Shown here: positions 6,957-17,400 of the stretch, in pieces
Layout of the letters: each line of letters starts with the position of its first letter
How positions within the stretch are numbered: the first letter of the stretch is position 1
From: Anaerosporobacter mobilis DSM 15930
Lineage (GTDB): Bacteria > Bacillota > Clostridia > Lachnospirales > Lachnospiraceae
DNA: 64,000 nucleotides
Assembly: GCF_900142955.1 (NCBI RefSeq)
Contig: NZ_FRCP01000005.1
Span: 1 to 64,000, forward strand
Direction: 5' to 3'
The notes under the pieces: generated by a model
What the model was told of the DNA's origin: nothing
The model's input: only the letters and a program-made list of their open reading frames with translations
The model's database searches: none
Translations under genes and position numbers: made by a program

Positions 6957-8243
6957 TTATTCTACGGATTCGTTAAATTTCTTAAAGTATGTATTCTTGC
7001 TTAGCAATACACTTACTATTAACATAATAATACCTGACACCACAAGAATCTGGTCCCACTTTGCAAATTCTAATATTCCACCAAATATCCATATACCAAT
7101 TGTGCTTGAGAGCATTATAGTAACATTAAAAACGGCAAATACACGCCCCCTAAGGTTTTCTGCTACTCTTACTTGAAAGTATGTATAGAGTGGAACGTTC
7201 TGCATCACATTAAGAATTCCAAGAATGATTAATAATAAACTAAAGGTAATCGTGATGACCCATCTAGAATCAAACAAAGGTACCTTAAGATTCGGAAAAC
7301 AAAACATAATCATAATGAATGCTTGTGCTGATATTAATACAAAAACATGTTTGATTAACCTAAAGGTGTCTTTCTTAACCGACAATAAAAAGCCACCAAT
7401 GATTGCGCCTGCTGCCCAAGATCCTTGTATAACGGACAACTGAACTCCTGATACTTTTAACACGTTATAATTAATATACGGTATTACTAATGCTGATAAA
7501 GGAGAAAAGACCAAATTAACTAATAACGTAATTGTAATAAAAAAAGTTGTTGTTTTTTCCTTCAAGATGTATTGGAATCCAAGTTTAATTCCACTAAGAT
7601 ATCCTTCCTTTTTAGGAGTGTCTATACTAATACCTCTTTTGGTTTCCATGATGATAAAGGTTTCAGAAATACCAGAGAGAATAAATGATATCCCATCAAT
7701 TAATAATATGTATTGCAAACCTATTGTTTTATAGGCAACTGCACCTACAACGGGTCCTAGGATATTAATCAATGAACCAACTGTCGTAAAAAGCGAATTT
7801 GCTCTTGCAGTATTCTTTTCTCCTACAATATTAGGAATCGATGTACTAATTGCTAACCCGAAAAAAGATTGTGTAACAGCTAGTATAACTTTAAAAACAA
7901 TTAGCATAAGTATACTTTGCGGATTTAAGTGAAACATACACATAAATGTTAATACTATTATCCCGCTTAAGATATCCGTAATGACAATTGTTTTCTTCTT
8001 ATCGTGCTTATCTACAAAGGAGCCAGCAATTAAATTAACAAGCATATTGGGGATTATAGAAAAGCTTAAAACCAGGGAAAATGCTGCTGCGGAATTTGTA
8101 AAGTCAAGTACATAGAGACTTAATGCAAATCCGAATACAGAGGATCCTAGTTCTGATACAAAGCGTCCAAAGATTAATAAGAAAAAATTCAACTTATAGT
8201 TTATTATTCTCTCACTTAGTATTGATTGATTATTTTCCGACAT
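6957..8243 (-). CDS. MFS exporter of the NRPS operon
   Basis: About 428 residues with roughly 12 hydrophobic segments. The early FGRFVSELGSSVFGFALSLY and the loop SFVDKHDKKK (the MFS motif-A position) are typical of the EntS/MFS_3 type drug and siderophore exporters. The start is set at the ATG at 8243 because AAGGGAG lies 9 bases upstream; an earlier in-frame ATG at 8285 is buried in the NRPS. The gene overlaps the end of the NRPS2 gene by 14 bases, so translation is coupled. It most likely exports the peptide product and may give self-protection. The substrate is inferred from context only. Confidence 0.8.
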   Translation of the reverse strand: MSENNQSILSERIINYKLNFFLLIFGRFVSELGSSVFGFALSLYVLDFTNSAAAFSLVLSFSIIPNMLVNLIAGSFVDKHDKKKTIVITDILSGIIVLTFMCMFHLNPQSILMLIVFKVILAVTQSFFGLAISTSIPNIVGEKNTARANSLFTTVGSLINILGPVVGAVAYKTIGLQYILLIDGISFILSGISETFIIMETKRGISIDTPKKEGYLSGIKLGFQYILKEKTTTFFITITLLVNLVFSPLSALVIPYINYNVLKVSGVQLSVIQGSWAAGAIIGGFLLSVKKDTFRLIKHVFVLISAQAFIMIMFCFPNLKVPLFDSRWVITITFSLLLIILGILNVMQNVPLYTYFQVRVAENLRGRVFAVFNVTIMLSSTIGIWIFGGILEFAKWDQILVVSGIIMLIVSVLLSKNTYFKKFNESVE

Positions 8244-11200
8244 AAATCTTTTCTCCCTTGCAATTTTTATCATTTTCTTTCTCAACCTCTATGATAGTTT
8301 TGAGTTCTTCAAAATAAGTAGTTTGTTGTACATAGATTGTTTTAAGTTTCCTACACATATCTTCAACGAATTTATCCATGTTATTAATAGCATTGTTATC
8401 ATTATGTATCAATTCAACCTCAGAACATATTTTCGTGCACTCTGTTATAAAACGGTCGCAGTAATCTATGTATTCTTTAGGAAGTTCTATATATTTTGAT
8501 AGATCTTCTAAAAACTCCTTAAAGAACATAAATTTATACTGCCACGACCCAAAGCAAGACGATAATAATTTCTTAATCTCCTCTACATGAGTTTTATTTT
8601 CTCTAAGCATTGTAGCAATTTCTAGATATGCTCTTACGCCTATATAAAAGGTGAAATTGTTATCATTTACTTCAAAATCTAATCGTTTATTGGACAGATT
8701 AATGTCAATATTGTTCTCTAATACTTCAAGGGCAACTTGTAGATTATTCACTTGATTAATTTTGCTTAAATCAAGCTCTGTAACTGCATAAGGTAAATTC
8801 GTTGTCTGTGCATACAGTCCATCTAAAAATCTCATACCTCTTAATCCAGCAAAGGAATGATTAAAGTCATCCGTTGGAATCACTCCATAATACTTAAAGG
8901 TAGTATCGTACACTAGATATCCGTCTTCTAGAATATCAATTAGTAAGAACGTATGTGCCCTACCACTACTTTGATCTGTTACTGCAATATTATTTTCTGG
9001 GCGTATATCAAGTCTTCGTCTCCACTCCTCCTCACCAATACAATAATCTGGTGTATAGTTTAGATAATAGGTAGTACCAGAAATCATAACCAGCTCATTA
9101 TCACTTAAGTGCTCTCTACAATATGCCAAGCCTGCCTCTAAGTCTTCAAAAGATTTCACCTCTTCTGTTACACCTAATTCATCAAATATATTCACTACTC
9201 CAGGTATCTTTTCTGTTGGTAATTCTCTATATTGAAGTGTGTTTTGAAGGCCTTTACCATTCACATGACCGTAGGTTACGAAAAACTTACCACCACCAAC
9301 AGCAAGAAAACTTCTTTCTAGATTTACCTTTCTCTCATGCTTTAACTTCTCAAGGATTACACCGGTCATACAACCATAATAACTTGGGTATTCCGTTGTC
9401 ACCTGAAAGCTTTTATTATATACCCTTCCTTTTACTAATTCTTCAGAGTCATTATCTAATGATACAGCCGCTTCTTCACATATATCTACACTACCTTCTA
9501 CCTTGCAATGCTCCATAATATTAGCTATGGTTCTATATTCTAGAATAGCCTTAACAGATACAGGTATTTTAAGAGTATTTGCCTTAGAAAGAATCTTGAT
9601 TGCTTTAATGGAATCACCTCCAAGTTCAAAGAAGTCATCATAAATCCCAATCCTACTAACCGAAAGAACCGTTTCCCATATGTGTACCAATTCTTTTTCT
9701 CCACTGTTTCTTGGTGGACAATAACTAATCTGTTGGTTCATTAGCCTACTAGTTATATTTATGCAGTGCGTGATTACCTCCTTTTGCTTTTCATAGAATG
9801 TTTTCTTTAATTTAACAATATTTTCTTTTTTAAACTCATTACAATCATATCGAAACGTTATGGATAACTTCTTATCAATAACCTTGCATATAATATTTAA
9901 GGCATATTGTGTCTCATCATTACTATCCACACAATCTCCAATAGGTGCATCTGATAAGGAAAATACATCGTTATAGGAATCTTCGCCGAATTGTCCAAGA
10001 TAATTAAAATTGATCTCTGGTTTATACCGAAAACTCTTTCTATCATATTTCTCTAGTTCAGACATGTATTTGAGTATTCCATAGCCAATTCCCTTATTCG
10101 GCACATTCCGTAAGGTATCTTTGATAGTATTCACATATTGACCTAAGGACTCTCCAGAACTCATAGTAAGAACTACAGGATAAAAAGAGGTAAACCAACC
10201 AACAGTTCTTTTCATATTCATATTACTTATGATTTCCTCACGACCATGACCTTCTAAGTTAATCCATACGTTATCAAGACCACTCCATTCTTGTATAGCT
10301 AATCCAAGTATGGATAACAGGATCTCATTCGCTTGTGTACCGTAAGCTCTGTGTACATTCTTAAGTAAATCTGTTGTTTCTTCCGTAGAAAGAATTAATT
10401 CTTCTAACCGTACATCTCTAAATCGTCTAACTGATACCCATTGATCCTTCGGCAATTGATTGGCACTCGCTTCATTAATACCTTTCCAATATGCTAACTC
10501 GTTCAATAGTTCTTCACTCTTTGAATATAACTTTAATTCGTCAGCCCATTGTTTAAAGGAATCTGTTTTACTTGGCAAACATATGTTTGCGCCACTAATT
10601 AGTTGCTTATATCCAGTTGCAAAATCCTCAAGTAGTATTCTCCACGATACTCCATCAACAACTAAATGATGTATGATGATAAGTAAATGATCCCCTTCTT
10701 TCGTTTTACATAATCCTAGCTTTACTAATGGACCGTTTTCAAGGCTAATTCCTGCCTGAAGACAATTCGCTACATCTTCTATATTCTTATATAGATTAAT
10801 GCAATTGGTTAAGTCATATATATCAAACGTTAAGGTATTCTCATTCAGTCCCGTATTATATTGAAGGACCTTTCCCTTCTTATTGGAAAATCGCATTCTT
10901 AATGCATCGTGATGTTCTACAATTTTTTCAAATACTTGTTTTACTGTTTCTTCATTGAATCCGCCTTCCTTATATAAGCAAAAAGCTTGATTCCACCAAT
11001 CTTTGTGAGACAGTCTTCTTTCAAAGAAATCCTTCTGTATAGGTGTAAGTTCTACTTCACCAGTTACGATTTGCTGACAAGTAGTTCCCTCGTTATACTT
11101 TATATGTTCACTTAGCTTCTCTATAGTAGAATATAATCTTAAATCAGATACCTTTAATGCTATATTGAGTTTTTGTAACTCCATTGCCATTCTTATATCA

Positions 11201-14200
11201 GATGTCTCATCTCCTCCAAGATCAAAGAAATTATCGTATATACCTACCTTATCTACATTTAGGATTTCTCTCCATACATCTGCTACGATTTCTTCAAGTG
11301 TATTTCTTGGAGGAACATATTGCACCCTATCTCCCTCTACCAGGCTAATTAATTGTTTCTTATCAATCTTTCCATTATGTGTAACTGGTATTTCGTCTAT
11401 ATTCATTATATAGGTAGGTATCATATAATTTGGCAGATATTTAGAGAGATGCATTCTCAAATCCGTAAGATCTATGGGAGCTCTTGAAACCACAAATGCA
11501 GCTATATACTTACTACCTTGCGTAGATTCACCACATATAACTACTGCCTCTTTTACCTCCGAAAACTTGCGTATTTGCTTTTCAATCTCTTCTAATTCGA
11601 TTCGAAATCCTCTGATTTTTATCTGTTGATCGATTCGACCTAGATACTCAATTTCTCCATTATTAAGACGCTTTCCAAGATCACCGGTTCGATACATCCT
11701 ACTTCTTTCTATAAAAGGATTTGTGACGAATCGCTCATTGGTAAGTTCTATCTGATTAATATATCCACGACTTAAGCCTTCTCCAGCAATATAGATTTCT
11801 CCAGGAGTGCCCATTGGTACAGGTCGTAGATATCTATCCAATATATAGATTTGAACATGATCTAGATTACATCCAATCGGTATCGTTACCATTTGATCTA
11901 ATTTTTCACGATCAATCACATACATGGTTGATACATCACAACACTCTGTTGGACCATATACATTCGTTACCTTTAACTCTTTTTTATGATTTAACTCAAA
12001 GAAATTACGTACTAAGTCTATGGATAATTCTTCTCCTCCAATTACAAAGTGCTTTGTTGGTAACGCAATCTTCTGATCCATAAGCATATCCATAATTATA
12101 CTTAAATGTGCCGGTGTCCCATCGGACAAATGGATGTTATGTTCGATATAATAGTTGATAAGCTTTTCACCGTTTAATCGTTCCTCTTCTGGGACGATAA
12201 CTAAGGTCTGTCCATATAAGATTGCGGGAAAGATTTGCTTAACAGATGCATCAAAAACATATGGTGACAACAACGCAACATTCAGTTTATTATGATACTC
12301 CTGATAGATGTTCGCATGCAGATTCCTAGATAAGTTGATAACACTCTTATGCTCAATCATTACACCTTTGGGGTTACCCGTTGTACCTGACGTATAGATA
12401 ACATAGGCTAAATCTTTGTCCTTGTTGATATTCTCTAGATTTGCTTGTACCTTCACATATAAAGCATTCTCTCTCAAATCTATGACATTCCCTTGAAACA
12501 TCAACTCCTTACACTCTGTATTCGTTACCAAAATAGTAGCCTTACTGTCCCCAAGCATATAGTTTACTCTATCCACCGGGTATGTAGGATCAATTGGTAA
12601 ATAAGCTCCTCCCGCCTTAAGAATAGACAGAATCCCTATTATCATCTCAATTGATCTTTCAGTAATTAGTGCTACTATGGTATCTCGATTAACTCCCATA
12701 GATCTCAAAATTCTAGCCACGCTGTTTGTCTTCTCATTTAGCTCTTTATAGGTTATTGTTAGCTCTTTATATACTACTGCATACGCATCTGGTGTTTTTT
12801 CTGCTTGCACTTTAAACAAATCCTGTATGGTCATATTGACATATGTTGTCTCATATACATCTGTTGATAACTCACTTAGTATTGATGTAAGTTCTTGCTT
12901 TGACACATTATCAAGAATTAATGTATCTTCATACATTAATAAATCGTCATGTATTGAAGTATCTTCATACATTAAAATCTCCTCAAGTCTTGACGGTTCT
13001 TCCTGTACCATATCATAGGGAAGTATCCTCCTACTTTGATTAAACCGATACACTACTTGCTCATACTCATTATCTGTTAGCATTCTTATATCTTTTAAAA
13101 GGATTTCTGGATTATTGCTAACACAATTAATGATTTCAATGATATGGTCTTTTATTGTCTCTACCACCTGATCCTCATAGATTACTGCATTGTATTTTAG
13201 TTTAATATGTATTTCCTCTGATGGTATGATAACGATATTGAAATCGTAATTTGTTTGTTCAAAAGACCTAGCATCTTTAATCTTATATGTATCGCTAGTA
13301 TTCATATCTCTAGCAGGATAGTTCTCGAATATGAAAAGGTTATTAATTAGATTTTGTTTAACATTACAAGAGTTTTGTATTTGTGCTAGGGATACAAAAT
13401 CATATCTTGTTGATTGATTGTAATCATCTCTAATATTCATAAGCAAGTCTGCAAACGTAAGATTCCCATCACAATTGACTCTAATAGGAATGGTATTAAT
13501 GAATAATCCTACCATTTTTTCAATACCTTCAATTGGTGCATTTCTTCCAGATACTACTGCTCCGAAAACAACATCTTCTAGATTATTGTATCGTTGTAGT
13601 ACAATTGACCAGATTGCTTGAAAAGCATTGTTTACTGTTACATTTGCCTTTCTACACATATCTACAATTTTCAACGTCATTTCTTTATCAATAGTAAAAG
13701 GTATCTCTTTCTTGTTATATTCGTCTACTTTTCTATTTGTTTTTTGAGGTAACACAATCTCATTCTCATAATCCGCTAAGTAATCCTTCCAATAACCATT
13801 AGCCTTATTGTTATCTTGCTTTACTAGCCAATTGATGTAGTCAACATATTGATATGCTTTATCTAGTTTATGTTCTTCACCGTATCTAAGGGACTTATAG
13901 ATATTGATAAAATCGCTAATTACTAGTCCTAAGCACCAGCCATCCATTATAATATGATGATGACTCCAAACAATCTCATAATCGTTTGTTCCTACTTTAA
14001 TGATAGCAATTCGCATTAATAAATCCTTTGATAAATCAAAACCTTTCTCCCGATCCCTTTCCTTGAGTTCTTCTAGACAGCGCTTCTGCTCTTGATAGTC
14101 CATCTGGGAAATATCTTCATAGTGTATGTTGGCGATTCTCTCGGCCAACACAACTTGCTTAGGTTCTTCAACCTTCTCATATATGAATATAGAACGAAAT

Positions 14201-14388
14201 ACTTCATATCTTGCAATAACTGCGTTTACACTTATGTTAAATATGTCAATATCCAAATCAGCTTCTATTGCAAAACAAAGTTGCTGAAAATATGCTTGCG
14301 AATCTCTGTTATATAAATAGTTAAAAAGCATCCCTTGCTGCATTGGCGTTAATGAATACACATTTTGTATTTTTGCTCCTTTGGCCAT
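8230..14388 (-). CDS. NRPS2: C-A-T*-E-T with C-terminal BtrH-like domain
   Basis: A 2052-residue terminal synthetase. Domains in order: condensation (HHxxxDG near residue 145), adenylation (YTSGTTGNPKG near 665), carrier T4 (near 1057), epimerisation-type domain (HHLVVDG near 1242, EGHGRE, TVGWFTSFYP, NFNYLGQF), carrier T5 (LGGDSIKA near 1591), and a 400-residue tail. My reading of the A-domain pocket is D-A-K-D-V-G-V-D-V-K, Glu-like but with the last two variable residues swapped. T4 has LGGDETS, so the phosphopantetheine serine is replaced by Glu; T5 is intact. No thioesterase is present. The tail has a Cys (YYGCMTG), TTYYLNYTPDY, and His...Asp (GRAHTFLL, LVYDTT) in the arrangement of the BtrH N-terminal domain, an acyltransferase in butirosin synthesis. 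The start (MAKGAKIQNVYSLTPMQQGM) is standard for a condensation domain that accepts from an upstream E domain. Confidence 0.85.
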   Translation of the reverse strand: MAKGAKIQNVYSLTPMQQGMLFNYLYNRDSQAYFQQLCFAIEADLDIDIFNISVNAVIARYEVFRSIFIYEKVEEPKQVVLAERIANIHYEDISQMDYQEQKRCLEELKERDREKGFDLSKDLLMRIAIIKVGTNDYEIVWSHHHIIMDGWCLGLVISDFINIYKSLRYGEEHKLDKAYQYVDYINWLVKQDNNKANGYWKDYLADYENEIVLPQKTNRKVDEYNKKEIPFTIDKEMTLKIVDMCRKANVTVNNAFQAIWSIVLQRYNNLEDVVFGAVVSGRNAPIEGIEKMVGLFINTIPIRVNCDGNLTFADLLMNIRDDYNQSTRYDFVSLAQIQNSCNVKQNLINNLFIFENYPARDMNTSDTYKIKDARSFEQTNYDFNIVIIPSEEIHIKLKYNAVIYEDQVVETIKDHIIEIINCVSNNPEILLKDIRMLTDNEYEQVVYRFNQSRRILPYDMVQEEPSRLEEILMYEDTSIHDDLLMYEDTLILDNVSKQELTSILSELSTDVYETTYVNMTIQDLFKVQAEKTPDAYAVVYKELTITYKELNEKTNSVARILRSMGVNRDTIVALITERSIEMIIGILSILKAGGAYLPIDPTYPVDRVNYMLGDSKATILVTNTECKELMFQGNVIDLRENALYVKVQANLENINKDKDLAYVIYTSGTTGNPKGVMIEHKSVINLSRNLHANIYQEYHNKLNVALLSPYVFDASVKQIFPAILYGQTLVIVPEEERLNGEKLINYYIEHNIHLSDGTPAHLSIIMDMLMDQKIALPTKHFVIGGEELSIDLVRNFFELNHKKELKVTNVYGPTECCDVSTMYVIDREKLDQMVTIPIGCNLDHVQIYILDRYLRPVPMGTPGEIYIAGEGLSRGYINQIELTNERFVTNPFIERSRMYRTGDLGKRLNNGEIEYLGRIDQQIKIRGFRIELEEIEKQIRKFSEVKEAVVICGESTQGSKYIAAFVVSRAPIDLTDLRMHLSKYLPNYMIPTYIMNIDEIPVTHNGKIDKKQLISLVEGDRVQYVPPRNTLEEIVADVWREILNVDKVGIYDNFFDLGGDETSDIRMAMELQKLNIALKVSDLRLYSTIEKLSEHIKYNEGTTCQQIVTGEVELTPIQKDFFERRLSHKDWWNQAFCLYKEGGFNEETVKQVFEKIVEHHDALRMRFSNKKGKVLQYNTGLNENTLTFDIYDLTNCINLYKNIEDVANCLQAGISLENGPLVKLGLCKTKEGDHLLIIIHHLVVDGVSWRILLEDFATGYKQLISGANICLPSKTDSFKQWADELKLYSKSEELLNELAYWKGINEASANQLPKDQWVSVRRFRDVRLEELILSTEETTDLLKNVHRAYGTQANEILLSILGLAIQEWSGLDNVWINLEGHGREEIISNMNMKRTVGWFTSFYPVVLTMSSGESLGQYVNTIKDTLRNVPNKGIGYGILKYMSELEKYDRKSFRYKPEINFNYLGQFGEDSYNDVFSLSDAPIGDCVDSNDETQYALNIICKVIDKKLSITFRYDCNEFKKENIVKLKKTFYEKQKEVITHCINITSRLMNQQISYCPPRNSGEKELVHIWETVLSVSRIGIYDDFFELGGDSIKAIKILSKANTLKIPVSVKAILEYRTIANIMEHCKVEGSVDICEEAAVSLDNDSEELVKGRVYNKSFQVTTEYPSYYGCMTGVILEKLKHERKVNLERSFLAVGGGKFFVTYGHVNGKGLQNTLQYRELPTEKIPGVVNIFDELGVTEEVKSFEDLEAGLAYCREHLSDNELVMISGTTYYLNYTPDYCIGEEEWRRRLDIRPENNIAVTDQSSGRAHTFLLIDILEDGYLVYDTTFKYYGVIPTDDFNHSFAGLRGMRFLDGLYAQTTNLPYAVTELDLSKINQVNNLQVALEVLENNIDINLSNKRLDFEVNDNNFTFYIGVRAYLEIATMLRENKTHVEEIKKLLSSCFGSWQYKFMFFKEFLEDLSKYIELPKEYIDYCDRFITECTKICSEVELIHNDNNAINNMDKFVEDMCRKLKTIYVQQTTYFEELKTIIEVEKENDKNCKGEKIYVGK

Positions 14389-14414
14389 AATGATTTCCTC
14401 CTAAAACATCATAA

Positions 14415-17400
14415 TCATATTTCTATCTCTTGAAGCATTTCATTCAAAGTATCCAGTTCCGTAAAAGAGAGACTATCATCGTCAAAATCACTCGGTGTAT
14501 ACTCTTGTTCTTCTTTGTCCGAACAGTGTTCAATTACTTCTTGTAGAATCTTAATATAACTTCTTGATAGAGTTTCCATTGTTTCTTTATAAAATTCCTT
14601 TGTGTTATAGGTGAATTTAATAATAAGTTGATTATTAACAATCATACCTCCCACTGATACGGCATATGTATTCATATTCTCCTTATTACTATTGTATCCA
14701 GAACTGATTTTTGAAGTAGTGAATATATCACTTGTTATATCGTTATCGAATTGCCCAAGATAATTAAAACATATTTCTGGCTCTAGACAAAAGCACTCCT
14801 CATTATTCCACATTGGTAGTGTGATATACCTTAAAATTGAATATCCAATTCCTTTTTGTGGAACGTGTCTTAGTGTTTCCTTCACAGTCTTGATGTCATT
14901 ACTTAATCCATAACCATCTTCAAGCTGAAACAATACCGGATATTTAGATGTAAACCAACCAATTGTTCTAGCGATATCTAGATTATCTGCTATGTCTTCC
15001 CGTCCGTGTCCTTCAAGATTAATTAATACTTGCCCATTCTTTGTCCAGTTTTTAATAGCTTTTACCAAGGCTGTTAAAAGAATATCGTTTATTTCCGTGT
15101 TATAGGCACTATTCGTTTCTCGTAAGAGTTTATCCGTATATGGTTCGTCTAAAACAATACGAATGGTCTCGTAATCAATGAGTTTCCTAGTGCTAGATAG
15201 CTTAATGTCTTTCTCCATAGGAATAATGTTTTGTTTTTCTATGTTACTCCAGTAGGTGAATTGCTCTTTAATCTCAGAAGATTTTGCATATCCATACATC
15301 TGATTTGCCCATTCTTTATAAGAATCTGTTTTACTAGCCAATGCTATTTCTTGTTTTTGTGTTAATTGTTTATATGCCAGTTCAAAGTCTTGCAATAATA
15401 TTCGCCATGATACCCCATCCATCACTAGGTGATGAATTACAACTAATAAATGATCTCCTTCATTGGTTTTAAACAATCCAAGCTTTACAAGTGGCCCAAC
15501 TTCTAAATCTATACCACTTTGGATTTCACTTACCTTTTCTTCTATATAACTTTCATAGTCCTCAACCGCTAAATAATATATCAGGAATTCAAATGACTGT
15601 GAATCGTCACGTTCATTCATTTGTATAACTTCATGACCATCTTTCTTAAATGTCATACGTAATGCATCATGATGACTCACGATCTTCTCAAACGCTTTTT
15701 CAACAAACTTTTCATTAAAACCCAGTTTGCTATATAGCATAATGGATTGATTATAATGATTTTCAACCTTATAATGACGTTCAAAAAAATCTTTCTGTAT
15801 TGGTGTTAGTTTGACCTGGCCTGTAACCATCTCTTGACTTGTCTTTAAATCTGTTCTGGTAACATACTTACTAAGTTCTTCGATGGTTTGATGTTGTAAC
15901 AAATCTCTGATTGCTACCTTGAGATTATAGTCTCTAAGTTTTGAGCTTATCTGAATCGCCTTAATGGAATCTCCGCCAAGTGAATAATAATTATTATGTA
16001 TACCCACTTGTTGTAATCCTAAGACCTCACACCAAACCTTTACTAGTATCTCTTGCGTTTCATCCTCTGGTAACTCAATTGGTACTTCCAGTTCTGTTCC
16101 AATTATCTCTGGTTCAGGAAGTAATTTCCGATTGACTTTTCCATTGATTGTTACCGGCAATTGATCCAGCTGTACAAAATAAGAAGGGATCATATATTCC
16201 GGTAATTCCTCCGAAAGATATCTTCTAATTGCATCAATACTAATTTTGGAATCTGCTGTAAGATAGGCACATAAATACTTACGATCAGAACCGTCATCTC
16301 TAGCTAACACAGCTGCTTCCTTAATCTCCTTATGACTTAGTAACTGCTTCTCAATTTCTCCAAGTTCAATTCTAAACCCTCGTATCTTGACTTGATGGTC
16401 GATTCGACCTAAGTATTTGATAGTCCCTTCTTCTGTCCACTTAACCAAATCACCCGTTCGATACATTCGCATTCCATCCTGATAACAATCCTCCATGAAA
16501 GCTGAACTAGTCAGTTCCTGACTGTTCATATATCCCCTCGCTACACCATCACCTGATATGTAGAGCTCACCTGGTATACCAATAGGAACTATCTTTTGGT
16601 ACTTATCTAACACATACAATCTAACGTTATTCAGTGGTTTGCCAATTACAATGTCTTCGTTACAGTTATCTTGGTTTATTAAATATGATGTAGCATCCAC
16701 ACAACATTCCGTTGGCCCATATACATTGACAACATCAAGCTTTTTATCACCATGATTACACTTGTCTAAAAGGCTTTTTACAATGCCATTGTGTAATGCC
16801 TCTCCTCCAATCAAGAAACATCGTATCGGGATTTGTTTTAGTTGTTGACTGCTGCAATTTGTCAGTATACTAAGATGTATTGGCGTTCCATCTGATATGT
16901 CTATTCTGTTTGCAATATAGTAATCAAGTAACAGCTCTCCATCTACTCTAGCTTCCTCTGGAATTACGTGCAGAGTATGTCCTAAAAGAAGGGATGCAAA
17001 GATCTGTTTCACCGATGCATCAAAGATATAAGGAGCGATTAAAGCAATCTTTAAATCTCCTTCATATCTTTGGTACACCTTGTCATATAGAGAATAAATC
17101 AGATTGACAACAGATCGATTCTCAAGCATTACCCCTTTTGGCTTTCCAGTCGTACCAGATGTATAGATAACATATGCTAAGTCTCTACTATCCCTTGTAA
17201 TATTAAGTCGTTCATTACTGTAATTCTTATATAACTCTTCGTTATCGATACATATAACATGGTTCACGTAACTTACTTGCTGTACGCACCTAACTTGTTC
17301 TATTAAACTCTTCTCTGTTAATACGATTGTAGCTTTGCTATCCTCCAGCATATATTGAATTCTGTTCACTGGATACTCTTCAGAAATCGGCATATAGGCA

